Shown: positions 1-6,113 of the stretch, piece after piece
Layout of the letters: the number at the start of each line of letters is the position of its first letter
How positions within the stretch are numbered: position 1 is the first letter of the stretch
NCBI GenBank assembly: GCA_025354845.1
Contig: JANXMD010000199.1
Span: 1 to 6,113, forward strand
Source of the DNA: Verrucomicrobiota bacterium
Lineage (GTDB): Bacteria; Verrucomicrobiota; Verrucomicrobiia; Limisphaerales; UBA9464
DNA: 6,113 nt
Reading direction: 5' to 3'
Translations under genes and position numbers: made by a program
Notes under the pieces: generated by a model
What the model was told of the DNA's origin: nothing
What the model saw: the letters and a program-made list of their open reading frames with translations, nothing else
Databases searched by the model: none

Positions 1-7
1 GAAAGCG

Positions 8-75
8 CACAACACCAATAGCCCAGGGCAGAGCCCTGGGTATTACCCCTCAACAAAGCCAAGCCCTGAAGGGGC
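8..75 (-). repeat. Dispersed hairpin repeat, copy 1 (left edge, inverted)
   Basis: A perfect 8-bp stem, CCCAGGGC (22-29) and GCCCTGGG (33-40), closes on a 3-base loop. On the minus strand it is followed by CTA, five bases, then GTTGTG (bases 8-13 on the plus strand read CACAAC). A second small hairpin, CCCT-GA-AGGG, lies at 64-73. The same layout of GC-rich stem, CTA and GTTGTG recurs at 2315-2345 in the opposite orientation, so this is read as one member of a dispersed repeat family. The left end may continue beyond the window. The stem lies about 190 bases past the stop of the molybdoenzyme gene and has no T-run after it on either strand, so it does not look like a standard intrinsic terminator. 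Bases 76-225 hold nothing else I can support. Confidence 0.6.
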
Positions 76-225
76 GTCACACTCAACTCGCGAACCTAGC
101 CCCTCCGTGCCACGCGGGCAGCTCACCATTCAGTGGATCTCGCGTCGTCATGTGGGTGACTTGTTCTCCTTACTTAAACAAGACAGCGACGTCGTGGTAG
201 AACATGCAGATTTACGGTCTCAAGT

Positions 226-969
226 TCAGATCCCCGCGTACCAAGAGTATCCGCCGTCCGGAGCAAACGACTTCAGGCTGTCCGTAACCGTCACGCGATT
301 GAGGTACTTGATGCTCTTGTAGGCCAACTGGCGCGGAACCCGGATCCGCAACGGCCCGCCAAATTCCACCGGAAGCTCCCCACCATTGAAACCATGGGCC
401 ACCAGCGTCTGAGGATGCATCGCTTCATCGATGTCGATGCTGTCCCACCAGTTCGGCCACTCGATCGAAAAATAGACAACAAACTTCGCCTGCGGAAGCA
501 GTCCCACCGTTTCCAACACTTGTGACAACTTTGGCCCGATCCATTCAGCAACATAACACCAGCCTTCCTCGCAGGTTACCTGCGTGATCTGACTGCTGGA
601 CGGAAGGCGCTTCAACTCAGCGAGTGAAAATGTCCGGGGGCGGGCCACCATTCCATCGACGGTCAGCCTCCAATCGGCGAATCCGGCGGCTTGTGAGCGC
701 TTGAAAGCTTCGATCTGCGGCGGCTTACCGTTGGCAAACGGCGACTTCGAAATCTGGGGCCGGTGGAATTCACGGGCCAGGGTGCGGCGAGTGAACAACC
801 GGTGCGCAGCGTAGTTGAGAGTGGCCCCGGCACCGTAGATCCCACCTGAATCCGGTGGCACCAACCCATACTTCGCAGCCAGTCGTGCGGCCACCGCCAA
901 CCCCGAAAGTCCCGCGGTTGCGGTCAACCCGATGGTGAGTAGTTTTCGACGAGCAATCTTGTCACTCAT
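226..969 (-). CDS. Tat-exported molybdopterin-dependent oxidoreductase, sulfite oxidase fold
   Basis: This 247-residue protein belongs to the Oxidored_molyb (sulfite oxidase / MsrP-like) family, which binds a single molybdopterin. The N-terminus has a twin-arginine signal (ARRKLL, Arg7-Arg8) followed by an apolar stretch at about 11-31, so export by Tat to the periplasm is expected. There may be cleavage near AVA-A, or the segment may stay as an anchor. The molybdopterin domain runs from about 98 to 232. It carries the signature VTCEEGWC, in which Cys133 is the expected molybdenum ligand, then AEWIG, and later GGPLRIRVPRQLAYKSIKYL, which is typical of the family's C-terminal half. No dimerisation (Mo-co_dimer) domain follows, as in bacterial MsrP-like enzymes. 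The start ATG overlaps the stop of the upstream cytochrome b gene (ATGA), which implies translational coupling and a shared complex. Cys138, where I would expect Ser or a similar residue, is unusual. The family call is firm; the substrate is unknown. Confidence 0.9.
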   Translation of the reverse strand: MSDKIARRKLLTIGLTATAGLSGLAVAARLAAKYGLVPPDSGGIYGAGATLNYAAHRLFTRRTLAREFHRPQISKSPFANGKPPQIEAFKRSQAAGFADWRLTVDGMVARPRTFSLAELKRLPSSSQITQVTCEEGWCYVAEWIGPKLSQVLETVGLLPQAKFVVYFSIEWPNWWDSIDIDEAMHPQTLVAHGFNGGELPVEFGGPLRIRVPRQLAYKSIKYLNRVTVTDSLKSFAPDGGYSWYAGI

Positions 970-1727
970 ACATCCTTTCCATGACCGCCGAGGATCATTC
1001 CCCGCATCCGTTGGCGGAAACCCGCCTGGATCACCATGCTGATGTGGACGAGTAGAAACAGCACCAGAAGTACCGTGTCGATAAAATGAATCGTACGTGC
1101 CGATTGGTGTCCACCGAGGAGTTCAACCATAAACGGAAACGCCGCAGTGACGGCCGGGGACATCGCCAATCCTGTCCAGATCATGAGCGGAAAGGCGACG
1201 AATAGGACGGCGAGATAAGTGACCCTTTGGAGCGGGTTGTAGCTCGCATCGTTCCCAACTTTTCGGAAGCTCAGATGGTGGACCAAGACACTTCTCAATG
1301 CCCCGAACGATCGATCCGAGGCGGGGAGCATTAGGTTATTCCGAAAATGGCCGGAGCGTAGGCCGTAAAGGAGATACCACAGCCCAATCGGAGCGACTGC
1401 CCAGGCGGATTGGAAATGCAGGTATCGGCTCCAACCATTCTGATCCGGGAGAACGTAGCCGTAACCCGTGGGCACGGAACCGCGTGACGAAGGAATGGGC
1501 AGGGAAAAAAGGAGTGGCGTATTGACGTTGCCTTCCTCTCCCCAATAGAAGCGCGGATGCGAAATGACGATCTCAACACCGCTGACAAGAAGCGCCACAA
1601 AGCATAACGAGAAAATCCAATGTGTGATCCGAACCGTCGCGGAATGTCGCACGGGGATTCGGTTTCCCGTTTCCGATGGCACAGCACCAGCGGTACCCCG
1701 TTCGGACGCGTAGGAGCTTTCGGACAT
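966..1727 (-). CDS. Membrane cytochrome b (b561 / hydrogenase-type), partner of the molybdoenzyme
   Basis: A 253-residue integral membrane protein that fits the cytochrome b/b6 family (Ni/Fe-hydrogenase and formate dehydrogenase gamma-subunit type). Predicted helices lie near 34-53, 104-123, 169-189 and 213-234. Candidate haem ligands are His36 (in the ITHWIF motif of helix 1), His104 at the start of helix 2, and His214 and His228 in helix 4. The 14-residue spacing of the last pair matches the two-haem arrangement known in formate dehydrogenase N cytochrome. The loop between helices 1 and 2 (about 54-103) is long and rich in Gly/Pro, and may dock the molybdoenzyme. The expected role is electron exchange between the quinone pool and the exported protein encoded by the overlapping downstream gene. 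The frame extends upstream to a GTG at 1793, but ATG 1727 is preferred because the 22 extra residues are not family-like. The Shine-Dalgarno is weak (AAAGAGA abutting the ATG). There is no CXXCH, so no c-type haem. Confidence 0.85.
   Translation of the reverse strand: MSESSYASERGTAGAVPSETGNRIPVRHSATVRITHWIFSLCFVALLVSGVEIVISHPRFYWGEEGNVNTPLLFSLPIPSSRGSVPTGYGYVLPDQNGWSRYLHFQSAWAVAPIGLWYLLYGLRSGHFRNNLMLPASDRSFGALRSVLVHHLSFRKVGNDASYNPLQRVTYLAVLFVAFPLMIWTGLAMSPAVTAAFPFMVELLGGHQSARTIHFIDTVLLVLFLLVHISMVIQAGFRQRMRGMILGGHGKDV
973..980 (-). promoter_or_regulatory. Ribosome binding site of the molybdoenzyme gene
   Basis: The minus strand reads GGAAAGGA, then three bases, then the ATG at 969. This purine-rich Shine-Dalgarno-like stretch lies inside the 3' end of the cytochrome b gene. 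It supports the overlapping ATG as the true start and indicates that translation of the two proteins is coupled. The spacing is shorter than the usual optimum. Confidence 0.5.
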
Positions 1728-2301
1728 TCTCTTTATTTGTGCGCCGGCGACAATTTTTTGACAGCAATAAGTAGCAGGGAGATGTCTTCGCACCCATTAA
1801 CGGTGAAACGGTGCATGACATGGGGTCTCAGGTCGGTCCCACATTTTGAGGCTAGGGCTGCCATTCCATTTGGCCGACACGAGGGGTGACAAGCCCGCAC
1901 TGCCTCCCTTCTGAACTCGGACGGCAGATCCATTTCAGCGTCATCGTTGTCCCCGGTCTGAGTTTCATCGCCACGGATAGGGCGTATTGCGGCACCCAAA
2001 CCTATGACATTTGCCACTTGAAACAGCGGAGTGAGGGCAGGTAGGTGGACGATTTTGGCAGAGCAATCCTGTTGCCGCTCTCGCTGGGAACGGGATGCAG
2101 AAAGACGGTGCGCCTGGTCCAGCCATGAGGTTCGCGAGTCGAGGACGCTAGAGGACTTGCGCACTGTTCCAGGACGCTGCCGCGCTCTTCGGCAAACGCG
2201 TTCGAGTTCTGCACGGATGGCAGGTCTGGGGTAGATCCAACCAAAGGGGTTATCACTGTTAACACAAGGGGCAGGAACGCGCCTTCAGCGCTTTGCTTCA
2301 A
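1728..2301. other. Stretch without a supported gene (possible decayed or repeat-derived sequence)
   Basis: This stretch has no gene I recognise. Two minus-strand open frames overlap in different phases: 2301-2002 (99 codons, TTG start) and 2164-1733 (143 codons, GTG start, ending 5 bases before the cytochrome b ATG). Neither has an ATG start, a good ribosome site or a recognisable domain. The first begins with a weakly signal-peptide-like apolar run (AFLPLVLTVITPLVG). Both are rich in Arg, Ser and Pro, with codon use less biased to G/C in third positions than the neighbouring genes, which is typical of read-through in non-coding DNA. A perfect 8-base palindrome, TGTTAACA, lies at 2257-2264. 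The promoter of the cytochrome b operon must lie in the right-to-left reading of this stretch. I suspect repeat-derived or decayed sequence, with low certainty. Confidence 0.4.
1799..1813. repeat. Short tandem repeat AACGGTG x2 upstream of the cytochrome b gene
   Basis: AACGGTG occurs at 1799-1805 and again at 1807-1813, an 8-base period, about 72 bases upstream of the cytochrome b start (1727). Tandem heptamers in this position can be binding half-sites for a response regulator, but this one could be chance. I could not find a convincing -35/-10 pair between it and the gene. Confidence 0.25.
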
Positions 2302-2314
2302 GTAATGGGAGGTC

Positions 2315-2359
2315 CCTGGGGCTCGCGCCCCAGGCTAGAGTTGTGAAGGGCCTTTGGCC
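2315..2359 (+). repeat. Dispersed hairpin repeat, copy 2
   Basis: A perfect 8-bp stem, CCTGGGGC (2315-2322) and GCCCCAGG (2327-2334), closes on a TCGC loop. It is followed by CTA (2335-2337), two bases, GTTGTG (2340-2345), and a second small inverted repeat, GGCC-TTT-GGCC (2349-2359). The order of stem, CTA and GTTGTG matches the left-edge copy read on the opposite strand. The stems differ in sequence but both stay perfectly paired, which suggests that the structure is kept. No T-run follows, and it sits some 140-180 bases upstream of the next gene, so a dispersed repeat is a better reading than a terminator. Confidence 0.6.
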
Positions 2360-2498
2360 TCGGGCGGAGGAATCAAAAGTCACTCGGGGGAAGGGTCAGA
2401 AGGGTCAAGGGAATCCGCCTCGTTCCCTCGGCGGCTACGAGATCCCCTCCACTGAATCGGGGCTATCCGCGACGCGCACGCCGCGGTAAGCCTTGGTC
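2360..2498 (+). other. Leader region of the FAD/GcvT gene
   Basis: This holds the presumed promoter and leader of the next gene. AAGGGTCA is tandemly repeated at 2391-2398 and 2400-2407 (9-base period). A weak inverted repeat, CCGCC (2415-2419) and GGCGG (2430-2434), surrounds a 10-base loop. I see no clear sigma-70 boxes and no riboswitch fold. In particular there is no tandem glycine-riboswitch pattern, which is worth noting because the downstream gene acts on glycine derivatives. Confidence 0.3.
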
Positions 2499-4958
2499 GT
2501 GAGCGCTTCCCTGCCCTCTTCAGCCCGCGTCGTGATCATCGGTGGCGGCATCGCCGGATGCAGTCTGGCCTATCATCTCACTGAACTCGGCTGGCGCGAT
2601 GTCGTCGTGCTCGAGCAAGGCCAGCTTGCCGGCGGCACGACCTGGCATGCGGCCGGTCTGGTCGGCCGGCTTCGGACTTCCACCAGTCTCACCACCATCA
2701 ATCAATACAGCGCGGATCTGTATCAGAAGCTGGAGAAGCTGACCGGCCATCCGACGGGCTGGAAGCAGGTGGGCAGCTTAATCTTGGGTCGCTCCGAGGC
2801 GCGGATGACGCAGCTCCGGCGCACCATGGCCATGGCCGAATGGTTTGGAGTCGAATCCCATCTCATTTCCGCCGACGAGGCCAAAGCAAAGTGGCCGCCA
2901 CTGCGCGTGGACGACATTCTGGGTGCTGCCTGGCTCCCGCATGACGGCAAGGTGCTCCCCAAGGAAGTCGCCCTCGCGCTGGCCAAGGGTGCACAATCCC
3001 GCGGCGCCCGATTCCTCGAGGGCATCCGGGTCACCGGTATCCAGCATCGCGATGGTCGCGCCACCGGCGTCGAAACGTCGACGGGAACGATCACCGCCGA
3101 GATCGTGGTGCTGACCGGCGGCATGTGGGCGAGAGAGCTTGGGCTGCGATGCGGTGTCTCGCTGCCGCTGCACGCCGTCGAGCATCACTATGTGGTCAGC
3201 AATCCGATCCCAGGCGCCTTCGACGAACTGCCGGTGGGACGTGATCCCGATCTATGCCTGTATTTTCGCGGCGAAGGAGACTCGGTGATGCTCGGTGCAT
3301 TCCAGGCAGAGTCGAAACCGTGGAATGTCGATCCGGTGCCCGCGAACTTCTCCTTCCAACTGCTGGATCCCGACTGGGAGAAATTCTCGGAACCCCTACG
3401 ACATGGAAAGCATCGCATCCCGGCGCTCGAGACCAGCGGGTTCCAGAAATTCGTCAACGGCCCGGAGAGCTTCACGCCGGACAACCAATTCCTGCTTGGC
3501 GAAACGCCCGAGCTGCAAGGGTTGTTTGTCGCCTGTGGCTTTAACTCGGTCGGCATTGCCAGCGCCGGTGGCGCCGGAAAATACCTGTCGGAATGGATCG
3601 TCGACGGGCAGCCATCGATCGATCTGTCCAGCGTCGATGTCCGCCGCTTCGGTCCTTGGGCCAACAACCGCACCTTCTTGCGCTCGCGGGTGATCGAAGT
3701 ACTGGGCCTCCACTATCAGATGGCGTGGCCGAACCGGGAATCGGAGACGGGCCGCAACCTGCGTCTGTCGCCGCTGCACGACCGCCTCGCTGCCGCCGGG
3801 GCGTCCTTCGGGCAAAAGGGAGGATGGGAACGGCCCAATTGGTTCACCTCGACGCTGCCAGGCTGCGCTTCAACGCCCGCGATGGACTACAGTTTTGAGC
3901 CCCAGAACTGGTTCCAAAACCACGCCCGGGAACATCGTGCCGCACGCGAAAAGGTCTCTCTCTTCGATCAGTCGGGCTTCGCCAAACTCCAGGTGGCAGG
4001 ACCCGATGCCCTCGCGGTGCTTCAGTTGCTTTGCGCCAACCAGATCGACGTCCCTGTAGATCGCGTGGTCTATACTGCGATGCTCAACCGCAAGGGCGGC
4101 TTCGAAAGCGATCTCACGGTGATCCGCACCGGCGCTGAAAGCTTCCTCCTGATCACAGGCACCACGCAGGGCGTTCGCGATCGCGACTGGATCCGCCGCA
4201 ACACGCCGGCCGGGGCCCGTGTTTCCATCCAGGATGTCACCACGCAGTTCGGCGTCCTTGGCGTGATGGGACCGAATTCGCGTGTCCTGCTCTCGCGGCT
4301 CACCCACTCCGATCTGTCGCACGCCGCATACCCGTTCGGTGCCGCGCGACGAATCGAGCTGGGGCCGGTTACCGTTCGGGCGGTGCGCATCACCTACGTC
4401 GGCGAGCTGGGATGGGAACTGCAGGTCCCGGTCGAGCAGATGGTCGTGGTGTACGACCTCTTGAAAGTCGCGGGGGCCGATCTCGGCGTCGTGGACGCCG
4501 GCCATTATGCGATCAATTCCCTACGTCTGGAAAAGGGGTATCGGGCCTTCGGCGCTGAGCTGAGTCCCGACGAGACGCCACTCGACGCGGGACTCGACTT
4601 CGCCGTCGCCTGGAACAAGCCCGAGAGTTTCCTCGGTCGCGAGGCACTGCTCGCGCAACGCGCCGGTAGCCTTCGCAAGCGGCTCGCCATGCTGACGCTG
4701 GACGATCCCGAGCCCATCCTGTGGGGCAGTGAACCGGTGTTCCGCGATGGCGTGGCCGTGGGGTACACCACCAGCGGAGCCTACGGACACTCGCTGGGAC
4801 GATCGGTGGCGATGGCCTACGTGCGCCACCCCGCCGAAGCCACCTCGGAGTTCCTCTCCACTGGACGCTACCAGATCCTGCTGAACGGAGTTCGACGGCC
4901 GGCGACCTTTCATCCGCGACCGCCCTGGGACCCAGATCGTCGGCGCATTCTCTGCTGA
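2499..4958 (+). CDS. FAD-dependent dimethylglycine/sarcosine dehydrogenase family protein (DAO-GcvT fusion)
   Basis: This 819-residue two-module enzyme has the layout and length of dimethylglycine and sarcosine dehydrogenases. These oxidise an N-methyl group on FAD and pass the one-carbon unit to tetrahydrofolate. Residues about 10-365 form the DAO fold: dinucleotide motif GGGIAG (15-20), Glu39 for the FAD ribose, and GTTWHAAG, in which His50 matches the histidine that carries covalent FAD in the family. FTPDNQFLLGE and GFNSVGIASAGG close the FAD site. A linker domain follows (about 370-425), then a GcvT folate domain (about 428-715) with NRKGGFESDLTV (Asp538 probably matches the conserved catalytic Asp), GELGWEL, and SLRLEKGYRAFGAELSPDE. 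The C-terminal barrel (about 725-812) includes GYTTSGAYGHSLG. There is no signal peptide, so it is cytoplasmic. GTG 2499 is chosen over in-frame TTG 2493 because GGTAAG (2485-2490) is then 8 bases upstream. The exact substrate is open. Confidence 0.9.
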   Translation: MSASLPSSARVVIIGGGIAGCSLAYHLTELGWRDVVVLEQGQLAGGTTWHAAGLVGRLRTSTSLTTINQYSADLYQKLEKLTGHPTGWKQVGSLILGRSEARMTQLRRTMAMAEWFGVESHLISADEAKAKWPPLRVDDILGAAWLPHDGKVLPKEVALALAKGAQSRGARFLEGIRVTGIQHRDGRATGVETSTGTITAEIVVLTGGMWARELGLRCGVSLPLHAVEHHYVVSNPIPGAFDELPVGRDPDLCLYFRGEGDSVMLGAFQAESKPWNVDPVPANFSFQLLDPDWEKFSEPLRHGKHRIPALETSGFQKFVNGPESFTPDNQFLLGETPELQGLFVACGFNSVGIASAGGAGKYLSEWIVDGQPSIDLSSVDVRRFGPWANNRTFLRSRVIEVLGLHYQMAWPNRESETGRNLRLSPLHDRLAAAGASFGQKGGWERPNWFTSTLPGCASTPAMDYSFEPQNWFQNHAREHRAAREKVSLFDQSGFAKLQVAGPDALAVLQLLCANQIDVPVDRVVYTAMLNRKGGFESDLTVIRTGAESFLLITGTTQGVRDRDWIRRNTPAGARVSIQDVTTQFGVLGVMGPNSRVLLSRLTHSDLSHAAYPFGAARRIELGPVTVRAVRITYVGELGWELQVPVEQMVVVYDLLKVAGADLGVVDAGHYAINSLRLEKGYRAFGAELSPDETPLDAGLDFAVAWNKPESFLGREALLAQRAGSLRKRLAMLTLDDPEPILWGSEPVFRDGVAVGYTTSGAYGHSLGRSVAMAYVRHPAEATSEFLSTGRYQILLNGVRRPATFHPRPPWDPDRRRILC

Positions 4959-5020
4959 AGCGCAATTTCCGTTGGCTTTTCCCTCTTGTGGGTTCGGCAG
5001 CCGAGTTGCCACCGTGCGGC

Positions 5021-6113
5021 ATGCATATCGTCCATGCAGCCAGTGAACTTCACCCGTTCTCCAAAACGGGCGGGCTGGCCGACATGGTGGGCGCCCTCGC
5101 GCAGGTGCTGGCCCGCGCGGGACATCGGGTCGATGTCGTCACACCGCTCTATCGAGGCATCCGCGCCCGGCATCCGAGCATCGTTCCCGCAAACTGGCGA
5201 TTTGACCTCCCGCTGGGCTCTCGCCTCGTGACGGGCGAATTCTGGAAGCTCCAACCAGAGCCGAACCTGACCCTCTGGTTCGTCGATCAAACGGAGTTCT
5301 TCGATCGCGCCGGCATCTACAACGAGAGAAACGTCGATTATCCCGACAATGCCGAGCGCTTCACCTTCTTTTCCAAGGCGGCGGTACTGCTGGCACGTCA
5401 TGTGGACGGCGCCCCGCAGGTTCTTCACTGCCATGACTGGCAAACCGGACTCATCCCCATGCTGGTCCGCGAAAGTGTCACCAGGGGCGCCTGGCCATCC
5501 GCTCCTCGGACGCTGTTGACCATTCACAACCTGGCCTACCAAGGCTGGTTTCCCAGTACCGCCTTCGGCTTCACCAATTTGCCCACGGCCTGGTTCCATC
5601 AGGAAAGTGCGGAAGCCTGGCAGCAGATGAACTGCCTCAAGGCGGGACTGAATCTTGCAGATGCGCTGTCCACCGTGAGTCCGCGCTACGCGAAGGAAAT
5701 CTGCACACCTGAATTCGGTTGCGGCCTGGATCCCCTACTGCGTCGCCGCGGTCATGAGCTCTCGGGTATTCTCAACGGCGTGGACTACGGGGAATGGAAC
5801 ACCGACCGCAATCCCGCCCTGCCGCACGCCTACGATGCCAACCATCTCGCGGGCAAGGCGGGCAACAAACAGGCACTGCAGGAGGAACTCGGTCTCCCGG
5901 CCGACGCCGCAGCGCCCTTGTTCACCAACATCACGCGTCTTACCGATCAGAAGGGTGCCGATCTCCAACTGACGGCGTTGGAAGAAGTGCTCACCGAAGG
6001 GGCGTCCCTGCAATTCGCCCTGTTGGGTAGCGGCGATCCGCTTCTCGAAGCCGGCTACCGCGCCCTTGCTGCCGCCTTTCCGAAACAGGTGGCGGCCCGC
6101 ATCGGGTTCGATC
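5021..6113 (+). CDS. glgA: Glycogen synthase (ADP-glucose type, GT5), 5' part, runs off the window
   Basis: The first 364 codons of a bacterial/plant-type glycogen synthase, which extends alpha-1,4-glucan from ADP-glucose in the cytoplasm. The starch-synthase catalytic domain fills residues 1 to about 240: HPFSKTGGLADMVGAL (Lys15 of the KTGGL ADP-glucose motif), LHCHDWQTGLIP (135-146), TIHNLAYQGWFP (His169) and NGVDYGEWNT (252-261). The second GT-B domain then begins, with ITRLTDQKGADL (Arg306 and Lys311 match the paired basic residues of the nucleotide-sugar site) and ALLGSGDP. Family members are about 470-500 residues, so roughly a quarter is missing past the edge. ATG 5021 is chosen because the family starts right at this beta-strand. 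The frame is open further upstream (GTG 4988, TTG 5006), but neither these nor the ATG has a Shine-Dalgarno. The gap to the preceding gene is 62 bases with no clear terminator, so co-transcription is possible. Confidence 0.95.
   Translation, partial: MHIVHAASELHPFSKTGGLADMVGALAQVLARAGHRVDVVTPLYRGIRARHPSIVPANWRFDLPLGSRLVTGEFWKLQPEPNLTLWFVDQTEFFDRAGIYNERNVDYPDNAERFTFFSKAAVLLARHVDGAPQVLHCHDWQTGLIPMLVRESVTRGAWPSAPRTLLTIHNLAYQGWFPSTAFGFTNLPTAWFHQESAEAWQQMNCLKAGLNLADALSTVSPRYAKEICTPEFGCGLDPLLRRRGHELSGILNGVDYGEWNTDRNPALPHAYDANHLAGKAGNKQALQEELGLPADAAAPLFTNITRLTDQKGADLQLTALEEVLTEGASLQFALLGSGDPLLEAGYRALAAAFPKQVAARIGFD

Noticed and set aside
22..40. Hairpin as the intrinsic terminator of the molybdoenzyme operon
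   Set aside because: The stem is strong but no T-run follows on the minus strand, it lies about 190 bases past the stop codon, and the same structure recurs at 2315-2334 in an unrelated position.
1298..1525. Plus-strand frame opposite the cytochrome b gene
   Set aside because: It lies antisense to the helix-coding region and has no coherent protein features.
1733..2164. 143-codon minus-strand frame as a third gene of the cytochrome b operon
   Set aside because: It starts with GTG and has no ribosome site, no recognisable domain and weak coding bias. It could only be accepted with conserved homologues.
2002..2301. 99-codon minus-strand frame with an apolar N-terminus as a small secreted protein
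   Set aside because: It needs a TTG start, has no ribosome site, and the sequence after the apolar run looks like read-through of non-coding DNA.
2360..2498. Glycine or folate-type riboswitch in the leader of the FAD/GcvT gene
   Set aside because: Only a weak 5-bp stem and a short tandem repeat are visible, with none of the conserved riboswitch core layout I could recognise.
2723..3188. Long minus-strand frames inside the FAD/GcvT gene and elsewhere (for example 3870-4505 and 4910-5599)
   Set aside because: They lie antisense to well-supported coding sequence with family motifs throughout. Such shadows are expected in GC-rich genes.
4959..5020. Terminator or promoter between the FAD/GcvT gene and glgA
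   Set aside because: I found no GC-rich stem followed by a T-run and no recognisable promoter boxes in these 62 bases.

Overview
The window looks like a moderately GC-rich bacterial chromosome segment. It holds four supported protein genes in two divergent blocks, separated by about 770 bases with no convincing gene. I lean towards the PVC superphylum, most likely Verrucomicrobiota. The reasons are the gene mix, the loose spacing, the weak Shine-Dalgarno signals, and the dispersed hairpin repeats (CCCAGGGC/GCCCTGGG type with a GGCCTTTGGCC tail), whose style I associate with that group. No rRNA or marker gene is present, so this placement is an inference.

Left block, minus strand (226-1727): a two-gene operon with an ATGA overlap. 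The upstream gene encodes a four-helix membrane cytochrome b of the b561 / hydrogenase-formate dehydrogenase gamma-subunit type. The downstream gene encodes a Tat-exported, sulfite-oxidase-fold molybdopterin oxidoreductase with its molybdenum-ligand cysteine present. Together they look like a periplasmic molybdoenzyme exchanging electrons with the quinone pool through the cytochrome b. The layout resembles MsrP-MsrQ, but the membrane partner is from a different family. The substrate cannot be told from the sequence.

Middle (1728-2498): no gene I would defend. It holds poor-quality open frames on the minus strand (possibly decayed or repeat-derived), a small tandem repeat upstream of the cytochrome gene, one copy of the hairpin repeat, and the leader of the next gene. 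A second copy of the same repeat family lies in the opposite orientation at the left edge of the window (about 8-75). The two copies therefore bracket the molybdoenzyme operon.

Right block, plus strand (2499-6113): a large FAD/tetrahydrofolate enzyme of the dimethylglycine / sarcosine dehydrogenase family, complete at 819 residues. After 62 bases comes the first 364 codons of a bacterial glycogen synthase (GlgA), which runs off the right edge. The two share a direction and could share a transcript, but they belong to unrelated pathways: oxidative N-demethylation feeding one-carbon metabolism, and glycogen storage.

I found no CRISPR array, tRNA, rRNA, integrase, transposase or phage gene. Nothing here amounts to a clearly new system. 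The most distinctive items are the cytochrome b561 / sulfite-oxidase-fold pair with an extra cysteine near the molybdenum site, and the inverted pair of dispersed hairpin repeats.
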